A DNA stretch of 38,713 nt. It comes from an uncultured beta proteobacterium. GTDB taxonomy: Bacteria; Pseudomonadota; Gammaproteobacteria; Burkholderiales; Burkholderiaceae_C. Each line of letters starts with the position of its first letter. Position 1 is the stretch's first letter. The stretch lies in contig CAIRBF010000271.1 in assembly GCA_903876715.1 (NCBI GenBank), positions 1 to 38,713 of the forward strand, written 5' to 3'. A program made the translations under genes and the position numbers. Below, one piece after another: positions 1 to 12,100 of this stretch. The notes beneath the pieces were generated by a model, which saw nothing but the letters and a program-made list of their open reading frames with translations, made no database searches and had not been told where the DNA came from.

Positions 1-1
1 G

Positions 2-190
2 GCCAATCTGCGTGAGATCGCCTTCCTCCAGGGCGTCAGCAGCAGCTACACCAGCAACCTCAGCCAGACCTCGGCCAAGATCCCGCTCGAGGCGGGCCGG
101 AAGTACTACTTCCAGGTCCTGCACAAGGAAGGGAGTGGTCAGGACTTCTTCAAGGTCCGCTGGACGCGGCCGGACGGGGTGGTTCAGGAC
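2..190 (+). other. C-terminal part of a PA14-like domain
   Basis: In-frame translation of the first 63 codons ends in a pattern typical of PA14 domains: LEAGRKYYFQVLHKEG, then a DFFKVRWTRPDG strand. This 'LEAG-KYY-LHKEG...V-W..PDG' signature is known from PA14 carbohydrate-binding modules in adhesins and glycosidases. It lies upstream of the first possible GTG (179), which shows that the coding frame continues off the left edge. Only the last half of the domain is in the window. Confidence 0.75.
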
Positions 191-3100
191 CCGGTCCCGT
201 CCTCGGCCCTGCTGCCGTCGGTGATGTCCGAACCGACGGTGCCCTTCACGGTGCGCCTGAGCGTCGACCGCGGCGCGCTCACCGCCGCGGACGCCAGCGG
301 GCTCACGATCAGCCGCAGCAACGGCCAGATCACGATCACGGGCTCCGCGGACAAGATCGACGACTACCTGAACTCGGCCACGGGCCTGAGCTACCAGGGT
401 GCGGGCGGCAAACTCCAGGTCAATGTCGTCAAGGGCAATGCGACGGTCAACGGCAGCATCACGCTGATCGCCTCCGAGGTCAGCGCCGCGCCGGTCATCG
501 ACGCGGTCACGTTGAGTTCCTCGGTCGTCCACGGCCAGGCCGTGCCGGTGGTCGCCCAGCTCTCGGGCACGGGCCTGCTCACGCTGTCGCTGTTGCTGAC
601 GGGGCCGGCGGCCAGCCCCGCCGTCCGTGGCGAAAGCAGCACGCTCACGCTCGGCACCGGTGGCAACGGGGTGGTGGTGGCGCTCGGCGCCGACGGCGCC
701 TCGGGCACGCTGACAGGCACGGCGCAGGCGCTCAACGCCTACCTCGCCACCCAGGCCGTCGGCCTGAAGGGGCTGTCGCCGGGCGGGTCCGCCGATGCCC
801 AACTGCGTCTGCGCCTGACCGACGGCGCGGCGCGCAACGTCTCGCAGGCCTTGCCCTTCGAAGTGCTCGGCGCGCTGTCGGGCGATTTCTCGGGCACCCT
901 CGCGGTGCCGCAGACCGTCGATCTGTCTGACCTGGGGCAGGGCGCGCAGGCGCAGGCCTTCCGCATGCCTGCCCAGTGGCTGTCGGGGCTCGGTGGCACG
1001 GTCTCCGTGTCGTTGACGGTTCTGATCCCGGAGGGGTTCGACGTCACCGATGAAGACAACGCCGCGGGCAGCGTGTCGGCCAACGGCCCCTTCACGGGCA
1101 TGACTGTCACAGGCAACGGCGGGAACCTGCTCACGCTGACTGGGGCCCCGGCACTGATCCGCGCGGCGCTGGTGGACCAGGGCGTGTTCCTCCGCATGCC
1201 GGTGCTCGCTGGCAAGTACCTCGGGCAGGCCACGCTGCGGGTGCAGGTGAATGACACCGTCGGGCAGGTCAACACCCAGAGCGCCGATGTCGCCCTGGTG
1301 TACGACGCCTCGGGCCCGGTGGGCCGCCAGGCGGCGCCGCGCTTGACGCTGCCTTACGGCACGACCGTCGTCAGCGGCGCGCCGACGCCGCTGCGCCTGG
1401 GCACCGACCGCATCGTCTACAGCGGCAATTACCCGCTGGAGCTGACCGTGCGCGCGGAAGCCGGCGTGCTCACCGCCAAGCCGGCCGCTGGCGTCACCGT
1501 GACGCCCCAGGGTGACGACACCGCCGTGCTCCAGGTCAGTGGCAGCGCCGATGCAATCGATGCCTGGATCAACGCGGGCGGTCTGGTCCTGACCACCGAC
1601 CGGGACGCCGCACTGCGCTTGACGATCCGCGAAGTCGGTGGCGTCCTGGCCACCGAAAGCAAGGCCTGGGCCACCCTGGCCCGCACCTTCCAGCGCGCAC
1701 CGTTCGCGCACATCAGCTCCTTCGCGAGTGCACTGCCGGCCAAGGCGGGCAGCGCTTCGGCGCTGTTCATTCCGACGGCCAGCGGCGGGTCGGCGTTCAA
1801 TATCGACAGCACCCAGGCCGAGCGCACGCACCAGTTGCGCCTGCAGGTGGACGCGGGCACGCTCGCGACCACCGGCAGCGCCCGGGTCAGCGTCGTCAGC
1901 GGCGGCGGTACTGCCGACCTCACCGTCTCGGGCAAGCCCGCAGACCTGTACGACTGGCTGCGCACGGTGACGGGCGCTTCGCTGCTCTACACGCCGGCCG
2001 ACAGTGCCAGCACGTCGCGTGTGCTGAGCCTGACGCTGAGCGAGCCCGTCTCGGGCGCGCGCTCGGGTCTGACTACCGACATCACCTTCCCGGTGCCGCA
2101 GGCGGTGCCCGAGGTCCAGGATGCGCCGCGCGTCGCGCTGCCCGTCGCCGTCACGGTGGCGGCTGACGGCACGATCGGCCTCGGCGCCTCGCCGATCGGC
2201 GTGGCCAGCGCTGCCGTCGGGCCGCTGACCGTCATCCTTGAGATCCCCGCGGGCAGCGCCGGTGTCCTGGAGCGTGTCGGCGCGGCCGGCGTGACGATCG
2301 TGCCCTCCGGCCATGCCGCCACCGACGCGCGCCGTCTGGTTCTGAGCGGCGACGCGCAGACCCTGGCCCGCTTCCTGGGCCGCCCCGGCGCCCTCGCCTG
2401 GAAGGCGCCTGTGGGCTCGCCCCTGCCCACGAGCCTGACGCTGACGGTGCGCACGGCGTCGGGTCTGGGTGTAAACACCACCGTCGAGGCCACGGCATCG
2501 GCGCCGTTGGTACGCCCGAGCAGCGTTGGCGCCACGGCCACGCGCTGGCCGGGCGCGGCGCCGTTGCTGGTCTCGGGCGACCTCGTGGTCGACGACCAGC
2601 TGCTCGACCAGCTCGGCGCAGCCACAGGCGGCACGCTCAGCATCGCCGCTACCGGCCGTGTCCGCATCGAGGCGACCTCGCTGGCGCTGGCCGCGCTGTC
2701 CATCGAGGCCGGTGGCACGGTCACGGTGGCCGGGGTGCCGGCGGCAGGCATGGATCTGTCGATCACCGCTGGCGGCAACGTGCTTCTGGACCCTCGCGAC
2801 GCGAACGGCGACGCCGTGCCGCTGGCGCTGGGCGCGGGCCGGCTGTCCATCGACGCCCAAGGTGCGATCACCGGCGCCGCAGGGGCGGTGGCGCTGATCG
2901 ACACCTCGGGCGAGTTGCGCCTGCGCTCGCAGGGCTCGGGCGACGTCCGGGTGAAGAACCTGTCGACGGCGGCAACGCGCCTCGTGCAGGCCGGTGTCGG
3001 CGCGGGCGCGTTCGATTTCGACACCGCGGGCAACCTGCAGCTCGGCGCCTTCGACGGCGCCGCGCGCTCGACGGTGAGCCTGGTCGCGGCCTCGGGCATC

Positions 3101-6100
3101 GCGATGCTCGACAGCGCCGGCGTGCTTGCCGGCGGCGATCTGTGGCTCAAGGCCGGCGGCGCCATCGACCTGCGCACCGACGTGCGCAGCGTCAGCGTCG
3201 CGCAGGCGGCCGGCCCGGTGGCGCTACGCGAGCGTGCCGCAGGCGGTGACCTGTGGGTCGCCGGCATCCAGGCCGGCGCGGCCGATGTGGACGTGACGGT
3301 CGCGGGCGGGGCGCTCGCCGTCACGGCACCCATCGTCAGCACGGGTGCGGTGCGGCTGACGGCTGCCACCGACATCCGCGGCCTGCCCGTGTCGCGGGTG
3401 GTGCCGGCCGGGCCCGCGGTGTCGGCCTCGGCCGACGCCGCGGCTCGCGATGCGGCCCTCGTCCGTGCCGGGGCGCTGGTGCTGCAGGCCGGGGGCGAGG
3501 TGTCCTCGCGCTCGGTGCTGGCGTCGGGCGCCCTGCCGGCACCCGCTCTGGCCGTCGCTGCGGCGACGCTGCAGGCCCAGGCCGGCGGCGATCTGCGCGT
3601 CGACAACCTGTGGGACGGCTCGCTGACGCTGCAGGGCTTGTCGGCAACGTCCGGCGACATCGCACTGCGCACGCTGGCCAATGCCGCGACGGCCAGCGGG
3701 GTGGCCGTGCGCGTCGACGGCGCGGTCACGGCGCAGGGCGGCGGTGCGCGCGTCGAGATCGACGCCGGTGGCCGCCAGGGCACCGTCGTGCTGGGGGCGG
3801 CGATCGACGCCGCAGCCCGCGCGACGCTGTCCTCGCGCCTGGACGTGGTGCGCGACACCGCCACGGCCGCGCCCATCAGCGCCGGACAGATCGTCCTGCA
3901 CACGGCCACCGGCAGTGGCGCCCGCCTGGGCGACGCCGCGACCGCGCTGCAGATCGACCTGCTGGGCGCGGGCGGCAGCCTGTCGGGCACGCTCGACGGC
4001 TCGGCCTACCTGGTCGAGACCGCCGGCGACCTGCGCCTGGGCGGTCTCGAGCTGCGCCAGGCCGATGCCACGCGCGGCCTGCGGCTGCAGACCACCTCGG
4101 GTTCGATCATCGGTACCGCCGGTGTGGGGGCCGACCTCGTCGCCGGGACGCTGTCCCTGGCGGCGCAGGGCGGCAGCATCGGCCTGGCCGCCACCGGAGC
4201 GGCGGCGCCCGATGCGCTGCGCATCGCCAGCGCCGCCGGCGGGCGCATCACGCTGGACGCCCAGGCCTCGGCCGGCGGCCTGCTGCTGCGCGCCGCAGGC
4301 TCGGTCACGGTGGCGGGCAGTGGCCTCGTCGCACGCGGCAGCGGTGACCTGCTGCTCGACGCCGGGGGTGACATCGAGGTCACGGGCGCGGGCGGCCTGA
4401 GCACCGAGGGCGGTGCCATCAGCGTCGCGGCCCGGGGTGGCTCGTTCAGCCAGGCCGCGGGGGCCGGCGCGGTGGACAGCGCCGGTGGCACGATCGACAT
4501 CGTCGCCGCGCGCGACCTGACACAGGCCGCCGGCACGCGTGTGCGCAGCACCGGCACCACGGCGCCGGGCGGCGACGTGCGCCTGGCCGCCGGCCAGGGT
4601 CTGGCGGGGGGCGTGCTGCTGTCGGAGGTGCTCGCCGGGACGGGTGCCGTGGCGGTGATCGCCGCCGGCGGCTCGATCGCCGACGCCGACGGGAGCGACG
4701 ACAGCGGTGGCCCGGACGTGACGGCCGCCAGCCTGCTGCTGCAGGCCAGCGAAGACATCGGCGGTGCGCTGCGTCCCGGGGGCCTGGTGGCGGTGGACGG
4801 TGCACGCGCGGCCAACGCGCTGGAGCTCGCGGTGGCCAGGCTCGCGGCGCAGGCCGGTGCCAGCATTCGCCTGGCCGAGCGCGACAGTGTGGATATCGGC
4901 CTCGTGACGGTGTCCGTGGCCTCGGCCGCGGCGCCAGCGGCGGCCTCGATCACCACCAGCCTGAACGGCCTGCGCAGCACCGGCGACGGTGATCTGTCGC
5001 TGGTGGCCGGCTCCGAGGCCACGAGCGCCACCGTGCGCAGCCTCGTGCAGGCGCCGGTGGTCACGGGCGGCGTCGGCACGGTGACGATCACCGCGCGCGG
5101 CGCGGCGTCGAAGATCGTGCTCGGCGACGACGTGCGCTCGGGCACAGGGGCGGTCATCCTGCAGTCGGCGACGACGGTCGACAAGCTCGATGCTGCCCGT
5201 TTCTTGACCAGCGGTGACGTGATCGTTCGCGCGGCCGACGGTCTGCGCATCGTCGACGCCAACGGCCAGCTCGATGCCGCCGGCACCATCGGCCGCGGCA
5301 CCTCGCCGGGCTTGTTGCGCATCGAGGGCAACCAGACCGTGGCTGCGGGCCAGACGCTGGCGCTCACGCTCAGCCGGTCTGGCACCCAGGGACATGACCG
5401 GCTCGAAGTCACCGGGACGCTGAAGCTCGAGGCGGACGCCGCGCTCGACGTGCGCCTGCGCCAGCCTGTGATGGGCACCGAGATCGTCGACACCGAGACG
5501 GTCGAGGTCGTTGTCGAGCCCGGCTACCTGCCGGAGCTGGCGCAGCGCTACGCCCTGGTCAGCGCCGGCACGATCACCGGCCGCTTCACCGAGGGCCGCG
5601 GCCTGTTCGGCTTTGGCGACGGCTCGCGCCTGCTGCAGGTCGACGACGCGACCGCGGGCGTGCTCGCGGTCCAGGCCGTCACCCGGCCGCTGGCCGAGCT
5701 GGTCGACATCCAGGCCCACAGCCGGGCCGACGCCGACCGCCTGGGCATGTTCTTCAACGCCGACTACTTCGGTACCGCGCGCAGCTACTCGGTGGGCATG
5801 ACGGTCACCGCAGTGGACTTCCTGACCGTCGACGGCCGCTTCGACCTGCGCAACGCCGACGCGCAGGTGCGCCTGTCCGACGGCACCACCGTGCAGGCGC
5901 GCCGCTGGCTGATCGGCGGCGAGGACCTGTTCGCCTTCGCCGGCCTGAACGGGCCCTACCGCCTGGACACCGACCACGACGGCCAGCTCGACGACGAGAC
6001 GCCGAACGCCAGCGCCGCCGGCTTCGAGCTGACCGGCGTCGGCCTCGGCATGGCGATGGTGTTCGAGAAGCTGCCGCAGGGCAGCACCGCGCGCCCGCGT

Positions 6101-9100
6101 TCCTGGGTCAGCGTCGACGCGACGTCGAAGACGGCCGAGGACTTCGGCCTGCCGCTGATCGAGGCGCAGGCGCGGCGCCTGTCGGTGCAGGTCAACGCCG
6201 GCACGGCCGGCGACACCGTGCTCGACTACAAGAACGCCCCGCTCGCCATCGCCACCGGCGCGTCGACGTCCCGCACCATCGGGTTCGACGGCGGCCTGGG
6301 CACCCTGATCCGGGCCTCGGCCGACATCGACGTGCAGATCGCCGACTTCGTCTACGTGCGGGGCTCGGTCGGACTCGAGAAGTCCACGCGCGACGTCGTC
6401 CTGGCCGACGGCAGCGCGGTGCGCGCCGACATGCTGGCCTTCGGCGGCAAGAACCTGAACGCCTACGCCGGCCTGAACGGCCCGTACTGGATCGATGCCG
6501 ACTTCGACGGCACGCCCGAGTCGACCAACCCGCGCGCCTTCGGCTTGGTGATGGAAGACGTCGACTTCGGCCTGGCGCTGTTCGCGCCGAAGCCGGGACA
6601 GACCCAGGCGGCCGACCTGAAGTGGGCCGCGGCCACCGCCACGGCCGGGCGGGTCGAGTTCGTCGGCCTGCAGGACGTCACGCTCAAGGTCACCAACCTC
6701 GGCCTCGACATCAACCTCGTCGCCGGCGTTCCCGCCGGCACCGATGCGGATGCGAAGGTCATCGACTTCGCCGGCGGCGACGGCCAGCGCAAGATCCAGG
6801 TCCTCAACGGACCGAACAGCACGATCGCGCTCGACCACGACGGCCGGCTCGGCCAGTACGTGCGCGCCACCGGCGACGTTGAACTGCGCGTGGGCGACTT
6901 CTTCGAGGTCGAGGGCTCGCTCGGCTTCGAGCGCCGCTCGCAGACCGTGACGCTGGCCGACGGCAGCAGCGTCGACACCGAGCTGATCAGCATCGGCGGC
7001 ACCGACCTCAGCGCCTTCGTCGGCATCGGCCCCTACCGCAAGGACCTGAACCTCGACGGCAAGGTCGAGGACACCGAGATCAACCCCGACGCCCGCGGCC
7101 TGGGCGTCAGCGGCGTGGAGTTCGCGCTGGCGCTGTTCCAGGCGCAGGAGGACGAGACCGCCTATGCCGGCAAGCGCTGGACGGCGCTGACCGGCAGCAT
7201 CGAGCGCGTCGACACGCTGATCGGCCTGCCCGACGACATCACGCTCAAGGTCCACTCGCTGGGGCTGGACATCAACCTGGCGCACGGGTTCGACGCGGAG
7301 GAGGCCGACAGCAAGGTCATCGACTTCGGCCCGCGGACCGTGAACGGCCAAGAGGTCAGCGGCGCGGTGACGGTGGCCACCGGCACCGGCAAGAGCCTGC
7401 AGCTGACGCTGGACGGCGAGCGCGGCCAGCTGATCCGCGCCGCCGGCGGCATGGAGATCGACGTCGCCGGCTTCTTCCACGCCAGCGGCACGCTGGCGGT
7501 CGAGAAGTCGGCGCCCGGGTTCAAGCTCGCCGACGGCAGCACCGTGGCCACCGAGATGCTGTCCATCGGCGGCACCGACCTGAACCTGTTCGTCGGCGTC
7601 AACGGTCCTTACCGGATCGACACCAACGGCGATGGCGTGGTCGACCTGCGCGACGAGGCGAACCCGGACGCCATCGGCCTGACCGCCAACGGCGGCGAGT
7701 TCGGCCTCGTGCTGGCCTGGGACAAGGCCAGCGACCGCGAGTGGCTGGCGCTGGAAGCCAGCGCGAGCGAGGTCGCGCTCGTCGGCGTGCCCGAGGTCAC
7801 GGCCGCGGCGCGCCACATCGATGTCGGCATCAACCTCGTGAACCAGCCGCTGGCCGGCAGCGACGAGCGTCTGCAGGTCATCGACTTCAAGGCCCAGCCT
7901 TTCGAGGTCTCGACCGGCTACCGGACGACGCGCACGCTGGACCTGGACGGCCAGCGCGGCGAATCCATCCGCGCCTCGGGCGAGTTCGAGCTCGGCGTCG
8001 GCGGTTTCGTCCATGCCCGTGGCATGCTGGGTTTCGAGAAGTACAGCACGACCGTCAAGCTCGCCGACGGGCAGTCGGTGGTTGTCGACGCGCTGAGCTT
8101 CGGCGGCGACGGCTTGAACGTCTTCGCCGGTGTGGACGGGCCCTACCTCGTCGACAGCAATGCCGACGGCCGGATCACGGCCGCCGACACGCCCAACGCC
8201 GCGGCGCGCGGCTTCTCGCTCGAAGACGCCGATTTCGCGCTCGCGATCATGACGCCGCGCGGCGCGGCGCCGGCCGGGCTCGCGGGCGTGACCTGGCTCG
8301 GCCTGGAGGCCGGCGCGCAGGCGATCGAGTTCATCGGCGGACCCGAGATCGACCTCTCGGTCAAGCGCTTGCAGGTCGAGGCCAACCAGGTCTTCGGTCT
8401 GCCCGACACGCTGGACCCGGTGCGCAAGGTCATCGACTTCAAGGCCACGCCGCAGGACGTGGTCGTCGGCACGAACCCGCTCACCGGCGCCAGCTTGACC
8501 CACCGCCTGGACGTCCAGGGTGACCGCGGCGCCTTGCTGCGCGCCGTGGGCGACGTCGAGATCCGCGTCGGCGAGTTCTTCTATGTCGGCGGCTCGCTGG
8601 GCTTCGAGAAGTCCACGCGCGAACTCGCGTTGTCCGACGGCGGTACCGTCAGCCACGACGTGCTGACCGTGGGCGGCACCGACCTGCAGGCCTTCGCCGG
8701 CTTGAACGGCGGCCCGCTGGTCGACAGCGACGGCGATGGTGACATCGACAGCAACGACACCCCGGGCGACGACGCGGTGGGCTTCTCGCTCGCCGACCTG
8801 GAGTTCGCGCTTGTGCTCGCCAATGAGCGCGAGGTCGTCAAGCCGGTGCTCGAGCAGGCGCTGGCCTGGCGCGACGTGGCGGTCTCTCCCACCGTGCAGG
8901 TGGCCGTGGCCGCGCAGCAGCCCGGCTCGACCTCGGCAGGGGTCTGGCGCTCCACCGATGGAGGCGTCACCTGGGCGCCGACGACGGCGCCCAAGGGCCT
9001 GAACTACGAGGCCGTGAGCGTCTCGCCCGACGGCAAGACGATCGCAGCCACGGTCGAAGGCGGCCCGGTCGTGGTCTCGACCGACGGCGGACTGACCTGG

Positions 9101-12100
9101 GCCCTGTCGGGCGCGCGCAGCGACGCCTACACCGACGTGGCCGTGCTGGCCGACGGGCAGGTGGTGGCGGTGGACGTGGCCGGCCGGCGCGAGCTCGACA
9201 CGCTGGTCGTCTCGGGCACCTACGCGGTCGGCTCGACCATCCTGATCTCGGGCCTGTCCGACACCGTGCTGGTCTACCGGGTGCTGGCGGCCGACCTGTC
9301 GGCCGATGGCAAGGGGTCCTTCATCCGCGCCAGCACGGAGCAGGCCCAGGCCAATATTGCGGCAAAGTTGCGTTCTTTGATTAACTCGGCGCCGGGCGGC
9401 AATGCGGCGGCCGGCGGCAGCGGCGCCATCGTCACCCTGCAGGCGAAGACGGCCGTGGAGCAGGGCGGGGGTTGGTACGGGCTCGTGACCCAGGTCATCG
9501 GCGCGGGCGCGCTGTCGAGCGTGGCCGAGGCCTCGGGCAAGAACGGCCTGGGCACGCTGGTGGTCGAGGGCCGCTTCTACAACGGCACCGAGATCCGCCT
9601 GCGCGGCCTGGCGGACCAGGACATCCGCTACACGGTGAAGCGCGCGGACTTCTATGCCGCCGGCAGTTACGCTGCATTCGGCCCCGATGGCGGTAGTCAG
9701 TATGTGCCCGCGAATGTGGCGAAGAAGCTCTCCGAGCTGATCAACAAGGCCTCGGGCTCGCGCGCCATCGCCACGGCCTCGGGCGCCACGATCGCGCTGC
9801 AGGCCCGCACGGCGGTAGCCCAGGGGGGAGGGTGGTCGACGATCACCTCGACCACCGACTCGGTCGCCAACCGCGTGCGCGTCGCCGACGCCGGCTCGCC
9901 GGCCGGTCGCCAGACCGACGCGCTCGCTGTCACCGGCAACTGGCTGGCCGGCGACACCGTCACGCTGTCGGGCATCTCGACCAAGCCGATCGTCTACACG
10001 GTGACCGCGAACGACCTGACCGTCAACGGCGACGGCACCGGCGGCACGGCCAGCGCCGAGCAGGTGCGCAGCAATGTCGCGCGCCGGCTCTTCGACCTGC
10101 TCGACCAGCCGCGTCAGCAGGCGGACAAGATCGCCGCCAAGCAGGTGGAGTACCACCGCGCCGTGCTCGCCGAGGTGCGCAAGACCGGCAAGTTCCCCTA
10201 CATGGAGATCTACGACGACGGCAGCTACGACTTGACGGCCGCCTACTACACCGGGACCAACATCTTTGGCAAGGCGCTGACCGACGCGCAGATCGCCACC
10301 TGGGAGAGCACTGTCCTCTCGGCCGACGCCAAGGCCAAGTACAAGAAGGTCGCCGATGAACTGGCCAGCCTCAAGGCCGCGAAGCTGCCGGCAGATGGCC
10401 TGACCGTCGTGCCGAAGCTGTCGGGCGCGGTGCTGACGATCTACGGGCAGGCACCCGATGCGCGCTTCACGCTGGCAACCTCTGATACCGCCGCATCCGG
10501 TTCAGTCACCCTGGCCCGTGCAGCCGAGTTCGTGCCCCTGCAGGGCGCGGTGCAGGCCTCCGGCGACGCCGCGGCCAGCCCCTTCGTCAACCGCGCGTCG
10601 CAGGGCATGGTCAATGCCAACTGGGCGGCGGTCGCGGGCTACGCCATCGACGAGGCGGCCGGCACCAGCGGCTTGTTCGCCGCGGCGGGCCCGCAGACCT
10701 TCGGCGGTGCGCAGGGTGGCCTGTTCCGGGCCCAGGTCGCCGATGCCGGCACCTTCGCCTGGGAGGACATCACGCGCAACGCGCCGCGCAACGTCGCCTG
10801 GGCCGCGGTCGCGGCCGACGCCTCCGGCCAGCGGCTGGTGGCCGCGGCCGCCAACGGCCGGATCTTCGTCGCCGACACCACGGTGCCGGATTGGCAGTGG
10901 CAGGCCGTGGAGACGGCGCGCGACTGGGCTGCGGTAGCGGTGTCGGCCGACGGTCAACAGATCGCCGCAGCGGCACGTGGAGCCCAGGGCGGCATCTGGG
11001 TCTCGAGCAATGGCGGCGCCAACTGGCGTCTGGTCATGGGCACGCAGGGCCGGCAGTGGAGCTCGGTCGCGCTGGACGCGCCGGGCGAGCGCCTGCTCGC
11101 CGCGGCCGCGGGCGCGGGGCTGTACGCGACCACGCTGGCCACCGCCGCGTCGCCGATGCCCACCCGCATCGGCCTCGAGGCCGAAGCCGGCGCGGCGCGC
11201 CTGGTGGGCGTGGACACGCTGACGCTGGAGGTCACGAACGTCGGTCTCGAGGTCAACCTGGTGGACCGTGAAGGTGCCGCGGTGCTCGATTTCGCCCGCA
11301 CCGGGCTCGACGTCGTCACCGGCCCCGATGCGCAGCGGCGCATGAGCCTGGACGGCGCCGACGGCGAGGTGCTGCGCGTCGTGGCGGACGTGAAGATCGC
11401 CATCGACGACTACGTCCACGTCAGCGGTTCGGCGGCCTTCGAGAAGCGCGTCACCGAGGTGACGCTGGCCGACGGCAGCACCGTGAACGCGGATGTGCTG
11501 ACCATCGGCGCGGCCGATGTCGAGGCCTTCGTCGGCCTCGACGGGCCCTACCGCGTCGACAGCAATGGCGACGGTGCGATCGACGCCCAGGACACGCCGA
11601 ACGCGGACGCCATCGGCCTGTCGCTGGGCGACGTTGACCTGGCGCTTGGGATCTTCTACGCCCAGGCGGGCGCGCAGGACGCAGCCGACCAGTCGCTGCA
11701 GGGCGTGACCTGGACGGCGCTGACCGCCCGTGCGGCGGCCGTGGAGGTCGTCGGCGTGCCGATGCTCACGCTGTCGGCGACCGACTTCTTCGTCGAGGTC
11801 AACGCCGTCCACGGCCTGGCCACGGGCCTGGACCCGGACACCCACGTGATCGACTTCAAGGTCGACCCGGTCGATGTCCGCACCGGGCCCGACAGCAGCC
11901 TGACGCTGCGGATGGACGGCCAGCGCGGTGAGGCCGTGCGCGCCTACGGCACGGTCGATGTCCGGGTCGGCGACTTCCTCTCGCTCGGCGGCACGCTGGG
12001 CTTCGAGCAGTACCGCCAGACCGTCACCCTGACCGAGGGCGGCACTGTGGACTCGCGCCTGATGGTGCTGACCGGCGCCGACGTCTCGGCGCGTCTGGCG

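Noticed and set aside
3224..10156. 2310-codon open frame on the minus strand within the giant gene
   Set aside because: It is a codon-bias shadow: His/Arg/Gly/Asp-rich with no recognisable domain, opposite a strand with clear domains and repeats.
8861..11150. Sialidase activity of the Asp-box propeller
   Set aside because: Asp-boxes are structural; no arginine triad or catalytic Asp/Tyr/Glu set could be identified.
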